Source of the DNA: Casuarius casuarius
Taxonomy: Eukaryota > Chordata > Aves > Casuariiformes > Casuariidae
DNA length: 64,000 bases
Assembly (NCBI GenBank): GCA_003342895.1
Contig: PTFA01000092.1
Location: 1,396,717 to 1,460,716, forward strand
Direction of reading: 5' to 3'
The translations under genes were made by a program, and so were the position numbers. Shown here one piece after another: positions 34,401 through 49,400 of this stretch (the stretch's first letter is position 1; every line of letters begins with the position of its first letter). The notes below the pieces were generated by a model. That model was not told the origin of the DNA. It worked only from the letters and a program-made list of their open reading frames with translations, and searched no databases.

Positions 34401-37400
34401 TGGGCTGCACTTGTTTTCTCCCTATTCTTTGACCTATGTAACTTGGGTTACTCTATTTGCAGTAAAAATTCCCACTGACATAATCCCTCTGGCTGCTGAA
34501 GCTTTCCAACAAGATTAGAAAAGGCCCTCATGGAAGCACAATATTTACAAATGCACATATGCAGAAATGTATTTTTATCAACTTTGGTTAATCTCATCTG
34601 CCACTTCATGTAGATAGCACTAATTTTTTTTTTTTCTTCTAGACATCGTGATGAATCCAAGAGGAAAATAGGAATGAGATGAGATAATCCCATGAGGTAT
34701 TTTTACTGCTTGAAGTACTGAAGTGCTTAGCTAAAGTATTGAATATGTGGTCAAATATGCTTAAGAACACTTCTGTCCATACCTCTTTCTCCAGGATATC
34801 CATCTTTGCCTGGCTGTCCAGGGATGCCGTTTTCTCCTCTTTCTCCATTGCTCCCAGGGGGACCTGGAGGACCTGGTGGTCCTGGTTCTCCTGGTTTTAA
34901 TTTTTCTTCCCAAACAGGAACTGGTTTCCTTGCATGTTCATGAATGAATGAGTCAAACTTCAACACATGAGCTGAGAAGACAAGCCAGAAAATTAATGTC
35001 TGCTTGTCCAGGAACTCAGAAAAGGGACAAAATCAGAGGATGTTGTCTAAAAAGATACGTAAAAGTATCAGGTACTGCTAAAAGGTGTCAGTCCAAACTG
35101 AAAAAGCCAGAAGCTGAGGAGACTGGCAGCTGAGTCATGATTTTGCTATCTGACCTTGGGCAAACTGTTTCATTTCTTTGTGCATCACAGCACAGGAACT
35201 TTTTTACAAACGCTTCATCCTAAGAGGAATCCATGCAGTTCCTTTTGCACTTAACACACGCTGCGCTCTGTTCATGTTGTACCCTCCGAGCTGAGCATTC
35301 CAGATTAAATATGTCTCCAAAAACAGGCATGCCCAATTTTTTTTTTCTGCTGCATAAGGTGAGTCATTGATTCAGCACAAACTACTGCAGTTTTCCCTTA
35401 AAGGATCAAGTTTCAAGCTGAATCTCTTCCATTTGAGGAAAAAGCAGTCTTTGCAAGGTGCCAAAGGGATTTCCTAGGTAATACTTCACAGCTCTTTGTG
35501 CTAATACCACCCCAATAAAAACAATGCAGCACTAACAGCCTGGCCAGGGACAGTTGCTTTACTTGGTGCTTGCCATGGCACAGGATGAAGGAGCTCTATA
35601 TGGATTGCTACAGCTTCAGGCTGTTCCCCTGTGATTTTGCTCACGCCTCCCCACTGCTCTAGGGGCAGCACAAATTCAGGAGTCGGGTTGGTTATACTCA
35701 CTCTGAATCATCCGCTCACAAGCCTGGCTAACTAGCTGGTAAATTGTGGCCAGGGATTGTGGTTCCCCCTAAAGTGAAACATTTTTTTTAAAAAAGGAAG
35801 TATTAATATCGTTAAAGCAGGATCAATATCATAATGCAGGATATCTGTCAGCCCATTCTTCTTGTCAGCGTGGTTTACAGAGATATTCATTACTATGAAA
35901 TGCAGCTTTATTTATTTATCGCAAAGCTCTGAAGCCATAAAATTGTAATTGGGAAACGTCAATGATTGCTTTTCTCCTGCACATCAAAGGGGCTAGACTG
36001 AATCTATATAATTTATGAAGCTACCAAAAAAGGAGAATAAATTCCACTTGCAAATTTTATCACAAAGCATGCTAAGATCGTGTAGCCTGTAACTTAATAT
36101 CCTGTGATATGTAAAACATTTAATAAGATCAAATATTACAGTGTGCTATCTTTGTCTACACCTTTTATGAATATTGATTCTTACCGTTATTGTATTCTGA
36201 AAAAAATGATATCGGGGGTTTTAGTAGAGCAAGGAAAAAAAATAAAATGCAAAAAAAAATGCTTGAAAATAAACACTGACTCTGAAAATTCGTAACTGAA
36301 AACATTGCATCTCTCCAAAGCCATTACAAAACATACGCCTCTCTCTGGATCAATGTGCAGACTTACCCAAAACCAAACAAAAGCTTGGCACAACACCCAA
36401 GGGAGGAAAAAAGAACTGTTCCATTGCAAAAGTAAGTATAGAAAAGGAAAAGCTGGTGGGAATGGAAGGAGAATGGTGTTAAAAATTACAATACTGAGGC
36501 ATTAACTTGAAACTAAAGCAGTCTTTAGCCTCAAGGAGAACTGCAAAAAGTTTCAGAGATTAAAAGGGGGATTCATCTCACATAGTTTTTGGAGTGTATG
36601 TCTGCAATTTGAGCCAATCCTCAAGGTGCCCAGAAAGGCAGGGAAGGGTAATAGGCACTGGAGGACACGATTCGTCTGACTTATTTTATTCTGCTTTTGG
36701 GTAAGAATCATGTCCTAAACATACCTATTTCTCTCCATTGGCTATAAAGAGAGCCAGGGGAAAGGAGCTCACATGCATCTCCAGAGTAGACGGCTGGTTT
36801 GGCCTGATGAAACACATCCAAGGTTTCTGAGGGTCTGATCTGAAACCCACTGGAGGGGGCAGTTGAAGGTGAACCACTGATGCTGGGTTCTCAGCCCCAT
36901 CCCAAATGAGAAAACATATCACTGCACACCCCGCAGCTGCTCCTGCAGAGCAGCTTTGTCTTTTCGCAGGTGTACGTTATGAACACACCAACTATACAGA
37001 GGTGCAAAGGATGCACAAATCCACTAATGATAACAGCAGTCTAGAACCAGGCAAGTAACAAAGCACAGACTTTTCAAAACATCTTAGGTGACAAAAGTCC
37101 CCTTGACTTCCATACAGATTTGCACACTGAACTTGCAGCAGTTTATAGGGTTAATTGGGCTGTAGTAAAAGCAATGTAGTAAAAGCAATCTCTTCAGGCC
37201 ACCTCAAATGTGAGGGAAGACATGTCAGACTGTTAATACCTTGTCATCCTTAAGCCAGTGCACATTGCTCTGCGTCTGAGACGGGCTCGGAGCACATGCA
37301 TGGTGAATTACCTGGGCTCAGCTGGCATGCACTCACGCATTACACAGCACAGCTCTCTCCTGCTTGAAGCCTAATTCACCTAAGTCAATCCTGGCAATGA

Positions 37401-40400
37401 GACCTGGACTCCCAGAAATATGCAGGGTTTCTCTTTAACCAAAAATCCGGATGAGTGACTCAAGTGTTTTTGCATTTTCCTTCCCAGCAAAGAATGGATT
37501 TTCAATTGGCTTCTTTTTTTTTTCATTACTACAACTGACACTAAGCAGCTCCTGACTGCTGTAAGATTATGTATATCCCATCAGAATAGTCAGTGCAGGA
37601 GAATGGAAAGGCAATGAATTACAGCTACATTAAGTTATTCAACACCAAAATGGTTTAAATATGTAAGCATAACTTGTGAAGCAGATTATCACATCCACTC
37701 TTTTGAGGATAGGATACAATGACTGTGTTGCCCAGTACCCAAAAAACTCACTTTCTCTCCTCTTTCTCCTTTTGGACCTGGAAGCCCCTGTGAAAAAGCA
37801 AAAGGAAAAATAAAAGTCTAGAGAAAGGAGGAGCAAAAGAAAATAAAAGTTCAGCGGGGCACAGGTTACATTAGTGGTACATGGAGCACCACGTCTGTTT
37901 CCAACACTCTGGTTGTTTCCTTGACCTCATGACAATGACTAAATAAGCTTCAAGGTCACAGGAATATTTTGTTTTCTTTTTAAAGGACATCAAAAATAAA
38001 GAAGCTGCTGGAGCAATGGCATAAAATACCATCAACAAGGATGCAGAAATTCCTCAGATATTATCTTAGGACAGTTTTCCCAACTTAAGCGTTTTTTAAC
38101 ATCCAAGAAGAAGAAATAACTGTGACATCTAGACTTGACGTTGCCCTGCAAAAGCCCAACATGAGCTAGTCCTGTTTGGGCTGGACTCTAATTCTTTATT
38201 TGACCTAGAATCTCACACTGGAAATTTGTTTGCCTGCTGCATTTTGTGTAGCTTGTAAATCTACAGAGATTGAAGGAATTTGATAAAAAAAATAAATGAA
38301 TTTGTTAAATGCTTTATCAACAGTAAAGTAGCCTGGGCTTTGCATATCCATAGATCTTCTTAACAAAGATGAGTGTAAATTAAAACTATTCTTTACACTC
38401 TGAGGGAGACCTTCTGTGGGAACAGCTTCTTCCCCCGGAATTATTTCATGTCTTTGCCTTTAAGACCCACAAGCAGAAACTTACTGTTGGCCCAACATCA
38501 CCTGGAGGTCCTTTCTCTCCACTGCTGCCTCGGGAGCCTGTCACTCCTTGGAAACCCTGCAGCATTAATTACAAGATGAAGATAAAAGTCCAGTTACTTC
38601 CTAACATTCTTCTTTTTCTGTTTGCGGCTTTCATCTCCCTACGGCTCCAGAGGCACCAGCAGTTTGAGTTCAGAGGACTCCAGCAAGGGCATTGTGTCCT
38701 TAAGGTTTATGTCAGTGCCTCATCCAGCCATGAATATGATGTTAAAAGTATATCATGTATGAGTCATGCTCACATCATTTCCTATTACTGTCTCAATTAT
38801 GGTCAAGCCAGCAAAGTTCAGTTTTGCTAACAAACTGCAATGCATTTTTCACCCTGCAGGTTTTAGATCCTTCATTATATATTCAGATTATTTTAGACTT
38901 CGCCTAGAGCATAATCCTTTTCTTCAGCCCGCTAATACCACGTTGTTGGTTTTTCCTTGAAGACCTGTGTTTGCCTCTAATGCTTTACTGCAACAGTAAC
39001 AGTAGCTTAGAGAAAGGGAAGTGCATTCTCTGGTCATCTCCTCTTTGCGGAATTTTTGTGCTCTTTGGAGCCATATAGGGAAGATAAACAAACACAAGTG
39101 ACCTGTGGAAAACGAAAGGAGTCTTCAAGACAGCACTAGAATGGCTTTCAGAGTCTGGTGTGAAGGCTATAGTGCTTTCCTCATATTCAGAAAGCTCAGG
39201 TTCAATCCTGCCTCCTCCACATCTTCCCAGGATGAGCAAGTCACAGTCATAAGCTGAATTCAGACTTAGCTTCTATAAATACCCAACTACAACTACTATG
39301 AGGTCTTACGCAAAGACAGCCGTGAGCAATCTCCATTGTACACTGCTCGGGACTGCCAAATTTCACAAAACTTGGGAGGGCTGTTATGCCTTCAAATTAG
39401 CAGATGGATGGATGTAAATCTCTCAACAAATCTTAAGGTTCTGCCATCGTGGGCACGAAGAAGAGTATAAATACGCCTGCCTATATACAGCCCTGATCCA
39501 ACGGGTATCGGAATAGGTGGGTGAGGAATTCTTTCGCATCTTCCTGCACCCTCCAGCTCCAGCTAGTGATTTCAGTGTGACAACCCCCATACACCCCAAA
39601 CTCACCCAGTAGTTGAAAAAAAAAGTAGCAACAGGGAAGTAGCAATAGTAAAGCAATCATCTGCTCCCTGCCTCAAGGCCTCCCCAGAAGGTATCTCCAA
39701 GAGGGGAAGCTAAAGGCATTACTCCTTAAACCGACAGTGCCAGGGGAGGTGGACTTGTGAAAATGTGCTGCGGCAGAGCCCTGGGATACCCTGAGAAGGG
39801 GTTTTCCCCAACATCTCTGGATGACACCTTGTCAACACAAACCACAAACTCTTGCTGAGGAAGAGTTTTCAACTGAATTGCTCAGGGCATGCACCTACCC
39901 TTGGTCCAGGAGGTCCTGGAGGCCCAGCTGTGCCTTCTAGTCCTCTCACCCCCTGCAAAGCCAAATCCAGTCATGCATTAACGAGAGGATTCAAAGAAAG
40001 CTGGTAAGAAATGAGATGATTTCTCCATATGCTGTTTTTAATAGGAGCTTGCCAGAAATGAGTAAAAATATGTGCGCCAAGTACACAAGAAGGTTGGCAC
40101 CTGGTCAGTAATGAAATTTGGCCAAACCTGAGATGACCCAATATTTTTTTCTCCAGTCCTTTTAGCCTGGCGAAAGCATCATTCATTTATGCACTAAGTG
40201 CATAAGGAGAGCTGGATGTTTCGGGTTTCTGCAAGTATACTCACAGTTGGATTTTATGGCACCCATGCTTGAAAACTCAGAGATGAGGTATTTTACCTTT
40301 GCACCTTGAAGACCATCCCTGCCTGGAGCTCCCTGCACACCAGGAATGCCCTGTAAATCAGAATTGCTAGGTAAAGTTGGCATCTGATTATCATTTCCCT

Positions 40401-43400
40401 ACTTTATATTTTGTAACAGAGGACATAAAAAAAAGATGGAAAAAGAGACAGAGTTATTTGTGGAACAGAACAATCATTGTCATTCCATCTTTAACCTGCA
40501 TCGTCTCCAGGCTTCTGGATAGGTACTTCTTTCTCCCACCAACTGACTCAGTTTCTTCCCCCCATCCCTCTCCATTGCACCCTACCCTGAAAGAGTGCTT
40601 TTGATAACAGAGTCCTAAGGCACTTTGCAGACAATGTCTCCTGCCTCTTCTGCTCTGAGGATTCTTGGAAAACACCAAAGCAGAGAGCAGGCAGTCAAGC
40701 TGACTTTCCTTCCTACCTTTGCTGCTGATTTACAGTTCATTTATGGCTTGCTTGTTGGAGATTGTTTTATCGCTCTGTGAAATAAGTATGCTCCTTTGGA
40801 AGGATGAAGCTATGGACGATTGTATGCCTAAAACTTTAGGAAGCAGGAGTAGACCAGCACAGGAAGATGGGATGATGCTCCAGAGTGAAAGAGTTTCAAA
40901 ACAGGTAACAGTAAGAATTCCATTGCTTTTCAATCTTGCTTAAATTAATTACTGGAAAAAAAAGGGGAAATCTTAGGGATAATTTAAAGGAATGGTTTCT
41001 GCTGTTACCTGCATGCCAGGACTTCCAGTGTCTCCTTTCTCTCCTTTAATTCCTGGTGGTCCCTTGGATTAAAACAGAAAAACATACTTATGCATGCTGC
41101 GCCATCCTTTAAGGGAAAACAGGGCCATGCCTGCTCCACACCCATTTCCCAGTTTGCTTATGCTCTCCAAAGTGCTAAAAAGGAGCTTTGTAATCACATG
41201 TCCATGGGGATCTGCCACGCTCCTGCAGACATGCACACAGTCACCTCCACCTGTGTTCCTTGCCTAACAACGACGACCAAGAAATGCCTGAACACACCAC
41301 TGGGCTGTTATCATTAGACAGTCTGGACAAGAGCAGTCTTTGGCAGAATGACCAAGTTCAAGGCCTCATCAGCATGAAAAAATAATCATCATCTTTCTCG
41401 AGTGCAGCTGCCCAGACGTTAACAGGATGATGTGAAAACATTGCTTTTTTTTTTTTTTTTTTTTTTTTTGAGAGACATGTTCTTAGTACAAAGAGCAAGT
41501 GACAAATAAGGCAGTGGAAGAGATCACATACCACAGGACCCTGAACGGTGATCCCTTGGGAACCTGGAGAGCCTTGCTGGCCACTAGGACCCTCTGGCCC
41601 CACTTGTCCAGGTGGGCCTGGTTCACCCTGAAGCCAAAGACATGAAATCAAACATAAAGAAGGAAAGCAATTAGAGCCTGTCCTCCACATAGGCTGCATC
41701 ACATGAGCTGGGTCAGCATGAACCCTCTACAGAATTTGAGATGAAGAATTCAGGACAGTGGGGATCTCTAGAAACCTCCGCTGCCTTTGCCTTTTCGGTC
41801 CAAGATTCTGGTACCCCACCCACAGGAGTTAATGGCAAANTGCTACATGATGCCTGGCAAAGCAGGATTCACCCTCCCAGGCAGCAGATCATTCCAGCTA
41901 TTCAAAATGGCTAGAGAACGAAGAGAAACATTCCTTAACCTGCAGCTGAAATCCACATTTATTGTCATTCCCTCCCCAAACTGTTTTCCCCTGTAACTCT
42001 GCTTCCTTCTGAGCGGTTACCCCAAAGAAGGGAAGAAGTGAGTTGATCTGGCTTTGCTGTGCATGGGTTAGCGGAACAGTGATTTCAATATGCTAACACT
42101 TCTGTTAGGACTTGCTCTAGTCCCCGGTGTCTGGGAAGTTCAGACCCAGCCATTCCTTGTGCTCACCTCGGAGCTGTTCCTGAAGTCTTTGTGTGGTTCT
42201 TGCTCTGCTTCGCACCTCACCATGGCCTGACCAAGAGCACTACCAACCCAGGTGTCCTTGGCAGCCAGATCAAGCACAGCACAAAGACTGACCATTTGCC
42301 AGCATGGCTGCTTTCCAGGAACATTGCTGATCACATTGCATTAATTCAATTCAATAAGGCCATCTTAATTTTTATAACCTAACTGAGCATTTAATTAATA
42401 ATAAGTGATCCCATACTCCTCAATGCATTGGTTCTTAAGGCCCTGAGTGGGCTGCTCTTGGTGCAGTGAAACAGGGAGAGGACTCAGAGGAATCAAGCTC
42501 AGACCTGGAACGAACACATCCAGCTCCACTAAAGGAGGAGCTTGCACTCCTGCATCCTTCCTCTGACATAACCTGAAGCAAACGAAAGCCAACGGTAGTG
42601 CTGAGAATCAGTTCTCACCTTAGGCCCTGGCTCTCCTTGTTCCCCTTGTGGTCCTCTCCTTCCAGGGCTGCCCTGCCAATAAGACACAAAGCTGCTGTTA
42701 ATAATATTAATTTTTTATTTCAGTGTAACAAAGAGCCTAGGGGACAGAAGTTGGCCCATTTGCTATACACACACAATGAAAAGACAGTCCTTGCCCCAGA
42801 GAACTTGGAGAAAATGGGTCCAAGAAGAAAACGAATCAGCCATCCAGCCAATTTGGAAAATAGGAGGAAAGAAGACAGTGCAGCCCCCTTCATGACAGGC
42901 AGTGGGTATGTTGCACCCACCACCCACGGAAAGAGATGGAGTTTCGACCTGTTCAGACCTCCTCCGTCCCACTAGTAAATCCAAGCTGAGACAACGAATG
43001 GAGAAGGTGTCACACAGGAACACGGGAATGCACCAGAGAAGAAAGGAAAAGGGGCTCATGTTTACACCCTTTAGGCCAAGGCTGCTTTATGTAACATCCT
43101 CCCGACAGAATACACACATGCAGAGATCAGGGACAGTTGTCAACTCCAGGGAGACCCAGCTTAGCTCTGCATCTGCATAGCTGCTGGATCTGAGAGGAAA
43201 CTAATCTTCTGGCATAAACCGGTACTGTGTGAACTTTTGACATCTTAATCTGAAAGTTTCTATTCTTGAATCTAAATAACAATGGATTTGGATTAAGAGG
43301 TACATCCAGGAAGCTTTGCTAAAGGTTCTTTCAGAAATGCCCAGAAGCTCATTTCAGAATTTAGCTTGGCCTGGTCAAAAACACTCATTAAGAAAGAGTA

Positions 43401-46400
43401 ATAACTACAAGGTGGGAGATGGTCTTGTTAACTTTAAGCTATTGGAGTTTTAAAAGCAGCAGTGAGTGCTCATGTAACTGCAGCAAATTACTAAGTTGGA
43501 TGGTGTGAGGATAAGGTTATGTGTCATAACCATATTTTCTCTAGTGCTCAAAAGAACCCAGCTCTTAAGAGTTGTGCTGCAGAGATGTTTAAACCACAGG
43601 GCAATGCAAGATGGTAATTATGCACTTAGTATATCGAAACATACTGCGACAGTACACTGTGCTGTGTAATTAAACTTCCACTGGAATGAGCATGTAATTA
43701 CTACGCAACAAGACACTGCTCCTAGAAAAGTGTGGAACTGATTTCACAGTAGAAGCACAGTATTAAAAAAGATGATCTAAAACATCTTCACTTGAGCAAG
43801 GAGGCCATTGTTGCTTAAATAGTTATTTTCCAGGAGAAAAGTTTCTGGCATGATTAAAATTGGGTGCTGTGGACAGCATCTCAGCCCTCAGCTGCCATGT
43901 GCAAACGCAAGTATTTCCATTGACACTTTGGACGTGCAAACATTTGCTGCGGACTAAACTGCCTGCCCTGGCTATTAAACGATGGCCAGGCAAGTTACCA
44001 CTGGCCCCCCAAGAGCTTCTCCACAAATCCTAGAGGAATGGAGCCAGGAGGAAGCCAACTTCTGGTCTGCCTGCCTGTTCCAAGGCAGAATCAGCTCCAC
44101 TTACATTGTTTTTTAATCTATTTAATGCCTCCATTAATGGAGATCCTATAGTATTCTTGCACTGCCCGGTCCTCAGCTTCACCAACTTTACAGCTGGATA
44201 ACTGCTTACTAGTGTCTAACTGGCATATTTCTTGCTGCAATTTAACCCCATGGTGACTTTCCTCTGTCCATAATGGATAAGGCAAAAGACTGAGTTCACC
44301 CTTTATCCCAGAGCATGTTATATGCTTAAAGACGATTATCACATCCCCCCATTTCCTTCAGGGTTTTCTTGCAGGTTATGTCCTTGGTAAAGAGAGAGTG
44401 CTTTGGGGAGAGACAGCATTGTAAAGTCTCCCCTTTCTCTTCACACTACGCCCACCTATGCAGACGCTTGCAGTCCAGCATGAACCCAGCCTGCCCATGA
44501 GCCGGTGGGACGTAGCACAAACCCAGCTCCACAGCCACCCTCCAAAGCCCTCCCACACGGCTCAGCCACACCGCGGTGCACAAGGCAGCTGCGTGTCACT
44601 GACAATCTCACGTTGCTCTGAACAGAGGTCTCCCTGCAAGCAACCATACAGACATGCTCCATGTGCAGTGGGCTATGAAATGCAAAACATGTGGTTAAAA
44701 GTTGCCCATTTTGCACAGTGGGTAAAAGGCAGATGGATATAATCAGCTGCTGAGGACCAGATTCTTGACACCCATTTACATGGGCTTGGGCTTTGCAGAA
44801 GGGAGAGGTTTTGCCAGGTGTCTGTATAAGACTCCCAGTTAACAGAAGAACAATTTTTTTTTTTCATTTACAAAGAGTTTCAAAGCCTCTGATCCATTAA
44901 ATCTCTCCGGCAACATGCACAGAAGGTGGCCAGTCCTCTCGTAAGAGGATTAATGTAGCATCAGGAAATACTCTGCCTGTTCCCAGCTGCAGTTGTTGCC
45001 TTGCCAAAGTGCCATCTCCCCACTTTATGACCTTAGGAAACCTGAAGGGTATCTCCCCATTTCAGCCTTTGACTGGCAAGAGGAGGACCTTAATGTTCCC
45101 TCAGACTGGGACATCAGGGCAGAAGCTGGCCGGCCAAGCCCAGACTTTGCCTGCTATTCTGAAAATCAGTCAAAACATGTACAGAGAAATAAAACTCCAT
45201 CATGCAAAGCTTTGCGGTATGTGCTGAGCAGGGATGAGCTGCTTTCCCCTTTATTCAGGTCTAGGATCAAGATAGGAGAGAGAAAACAAAACCTTGTGGA
45301 GGCCGTGATCATCCAACACACCACAGTCTTGCTGCAGTGGGGTGTTGACCTCTCTCCACCTATCCGCCCGGCTCCTCATACCTGGCTTGCCTCGGGGTGT
45401 CCAAACAGCACAAAACAATGCCAACACATACAAGATACTCATTTCTAGGAAGACATGGAAGGATAAACTTACAGGGGGCCCTGGAGGTCCTGGTAAGCCT
45501 GGAAGGCCAGATGTACAAGTGCAGGCAGGAGCTAAGGTAGGGCAGGTCTCTTCATCTCTCTGAAACAAAAGCAATCCAAGGTGGCATGAGTAGCTGCTTA
45601 GCAAGAGTAGAACGAAACATTTTCAGTATTTCAAAATTCAATCTTTCAGTTGGAGAAAAAGAAAAGATTTCTCCAACCCACTGAGAGATGTTTGTGAAAG
45701 ATTTTATGCTTTATTTTTCTGTCAAATAACAAGTTTATATAGAAAATTATGGACCAGCTCTGTCTGTAATCTGCATAGCAAACTGGAAGATAATTTGCTC
45801 CTTGCTAAGCATCTGCACACCCCACAAAGCACTCAACCTCTTATTACTTCCTCTTTTGAAAAGAGAATTTGAATAGTAGAGCAGGGCAATGTTGTAACTC
45901 TGGGCTGAAGGGTGGCAGCCGAGCTGTATGGTGTTGGGGCTGCTGTCATAGAAGAGTTCATGACAGAAAGGATATACACCGCACTGCAATTTGAGGAGTT
46001 ACCTTGCCTTTTGAAGCAAACAACTTTGTTCACTTCACCAAGAAATATCCTGTTGGTAATCCCAAAGGATGAGGAAAAAATAGTTTCCCTTTTGTGTCTA
46101 CCAAAATCATTTGCAGCATCACCTCCTTCTGCACGGTCTTGTTCCATCATCCCCAACTCCATCGCAACTAGCAGAGTGGTCCCTTTTGTCTTACCAATGC
46201 AGGAAGATCACAGCATCTGTCTTCCTCTGCCCCTAAACTGTTGCACACAATCCGCAAAGACTGCAGCTGGAACTGTGGGGAAAAAGGAGAATTTGACAAG
46301 AAGGTAGTGTTGGCATGGCTAGTCCATCACCAAATCACCTTGTGACATTCAGGTACTGAAAATAATCTTCACTGATGATTTGACTCCTCTATATGGTCCC

Positions 46401-49400
46401 AAGTGCCATTATGCAAACAACGCTGTCCTATGGCCCCTGGTCTCACCTTGACAACCGTGGGGGGCAGATCCCACTTTGGCACCTTGCTCTCATAAACTGC
46501 CACACATTTCACAGCTCTATATTAGGCACTGCGGGAGATCAGGACAAGACTAGCCTCTAGCGCCCTGCACACCCTCCTTTCCAAGAGGCAGCTATATTAA
46601 ATGTAGATGTGCTTAATGCATAATGTAAAAAGTGTCACTGGCCGCTGAGTGATTTACGTCTTCAGGTCTTTGAGTCTTGCTAAAGAAGTCAAGATGCTGC
46701 TTCACTCCAGCAAAAGCCAAGCTTCCAATTTACTCACAGCTCTGCAACAGTGGCAGGTCCTCAAGTAATTGGGCTTCAGCATCACCAAAATGTGAAAATA
46801 AACCTTGCTTTTGTTGCCCCTCAGGGGAACGGAGTTAAGAGTAAAAGTGGCAGCAGTTCCTAGAAGATAGATGATTCTCCTCCCAAGAACTCCTCATCCT
46901 GTCTTTCTCACCATATCCCCCATGACTGCCACATCTTCCCATCTTGATTAACAAAGAAACACATACTGCACAAAGCTAGACAAAAATAATGAGGCAGAGA
47001 GATTTTTTTCCTCTTAATACCATTTCTAGTGTTTTTTTCCTTCCATTCCATGCATTTAACAATGAGTAAGCTGCACAGCCACAGGAATGTGACATGCAGC
47101 ATACAGATACAGATGAGCCCTGTAGATCAAGCAGCATTTAAAGACATCTTAAATTAAATAAGGTGCCACCATAACCAATAATGAGGCACTCTGTCTTCTC
47201 AAGGGCAGTGGCACTGTGGAAGATGTGAAGCTTTGCTAGACTTGAAAGGCAATAGAAGCAGAGAAGGCATGAAGCTGTTTGTTACTGTTTCCTCAGCTAC
47301 GAGATCTGCCTAGCTAAGCTGTTAGCAGGGAAAATTTTGGAGGGACAAGACGAACACAGATTCTTTCCTCCTTGGCAGCTGTCTGACAGGCTTACGATCA
47401 GTCTAAACTACAGCAGCGTTTATTTAGCATATAAGTACTGCTTGAATCTCAGTGTCCCCTCATTTCTCATACAACTGCTCTGATACCTAATAGACAATTC
47501 CAATAACCATTTTTTCTCTGGTATATTCCAGGCCTCTGCTGCTTTCTTTGCAAGCCAAAGTGGTTGGGGAGGCTCATGGGATAAGCTGATTTTAACATGC
47601 TTTGAGGCAAGGGAAGTTGCAATCAGCTAGTATGCTACTTTCTCCTAGACTCTTAGCTCTAAAAGCAGAGTCAATGAGTAGAAGCATCACATAAGTCATG
47701 AGTGATTTTTCTAGTCCCATTCAGCACATCATGAGTGAAGAAACCCCCCTTTTTCTGGATATACTTAACATTCTTAGTGCGCAAGGTAAACATGGCAACA
47801 GACTCTCAGGTGATGGCAGATACAGGTGTTTTTGCCCTCAGGACTGTGCACTGTGCTGTCATAGGGCACGACACCTTGTCCGCACTTTCACTTATTCTCT
47901 CCTCTCGCAAGAAAGCAGGATCTCTGCAGTGCCGTGCTATGCAGTAAAGGCATGCCTGCAGTCTGGCACTGTTTGGTTTGTTTTTTAAAGCAGAAGCTGA
48001 CAAAGAGCCTCTAAACTGAAAATTGTTTTTCCATCATTTGCATGCAGATACGCAAGCACAAGCACACTAGAGACTGAGATCAAACAAGGCACAACCAGAC
48101 CTGTTGCTCTCAGTCACCAGAGTTTCCTGCTGTCACTTGGTAGGGGTTGATGTACGCAGCCTTCACATTTAGATGCAATTCCCTAACTCACCTGTCATCT
48201 TCAGCCTGTTAGGGCAGGATCTGTATTTCCCCCGGTCCCCAGACTACGCAGTGTCATAGCATGATGCCTCCTGCTCTGAGCCCAGCTGAAGGCAGCTACA
48301 CAACACACTCATACTCTGCCGCCTCTAATCACAAACCTCAAACAGAGGGAGGAGGCGAGGAAGAGAGACATAGCACTAGGAAAGCTCATTAAATCTCAGA
48401 GATCAGTGGGATCAGCACACAGTCCTGCGTCACAGCAGCGCTAGGAAGCATTCAGGGCGAGAATGATGTGAGGTGGCAGTTCTCTCCCTCTGCCCACCCC
48501 AGCCAGCTCTGTATTTAAGCTCCCCACTCTCCAAAAACACGCATCACTGAGAGACTCACCGATGCTGATCCACTTCTTGGCCCCCTAGTCCTTGTCACTT
48601 TTCCCAGCATGATGAAGCCAGCAGTGGAGATGCTACCAATGGTGTTGATAGGTTTCTCTGCTATTTTCTTACAGTCCAGGTAGAGTTTGATCTTGAAATG
48701 GCTCACTGCCACGTGCACCTGGGTGAGAGGCAGAAAGAGTCAGGTTGGACCTCTGCTAGGGGACAGGGGCATCTTCTAAACATGCTAATGCTTTCTGCCC
48801 AATGCCTACACCTGGTGCTTTTACAACTAGTGACATGTTTTAACAAGCAAAAGGATCAAAAGCACATGGGCTAGAGAATAAGTTTCAATATATGGTGTGT
48901 CTCCTATGCAACGATGCACTCCTCCCTCGTGTTCCCTGCTATACGTCAACTCGCTTTGGGAGAAACCTTCCTGGAGTTACAGTATTAAGTAATTCACTTC
49001 TGAGAACTAGCTTAATGATGGACCTGCCTATAGACACTGGTAAAAAGTGCTCATTGCTCATTTGGGTGGAGTACCTTTGCTTTGAGGATATAGATGGCCA
49101 AAAAAACCTCTTATGAATAATGATGTGGTTTTCACACAAGGCTAGACATGTCTTTTTTCTTCCTTCCAGCACTGAATGGTCACTAAAATCCCAAATTCTA
49201 GGAAAAATGTTGATTTTTAAGATGTTCCTGGTTATTAAGACCACCCAAAAAAATTTAATTTTTAGAATTTCTGGGGGAAAATGAAGGAGCTTGCCAGGAA
49301 ACGTCTCCTCCTCCTCCTTTCTCTCCATCTCATTCCACTCTTGTTATCAGCTCACTAGCAGTCTCTGAGTCGTACTGTGGGAGGCCCTTCAAAATGGTAC

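Larger units (their letters stand above)
39953..41531 (-). other. COL20A1: COL20A1 introns between 54-nt COL2 exons
   Basis: Introns 39953-40296, 40351-41008 and 41063-41531. A 25-nt T-run (A-run on the coding strand) lies at 41445-41469, about 60 nt downstream of the donor at 41531. Nothing else was recognised. Confidence 0.8.

Noticed and set aside
45251..45472. Extension of the COL20A1 exon beyond 45473 in the open frame
   Set aside because: A strong GTAAGT donor ends the exon after the GPP triplet, the next exon resumes with GSP, and the extension has no Gly-X-Y pattern.
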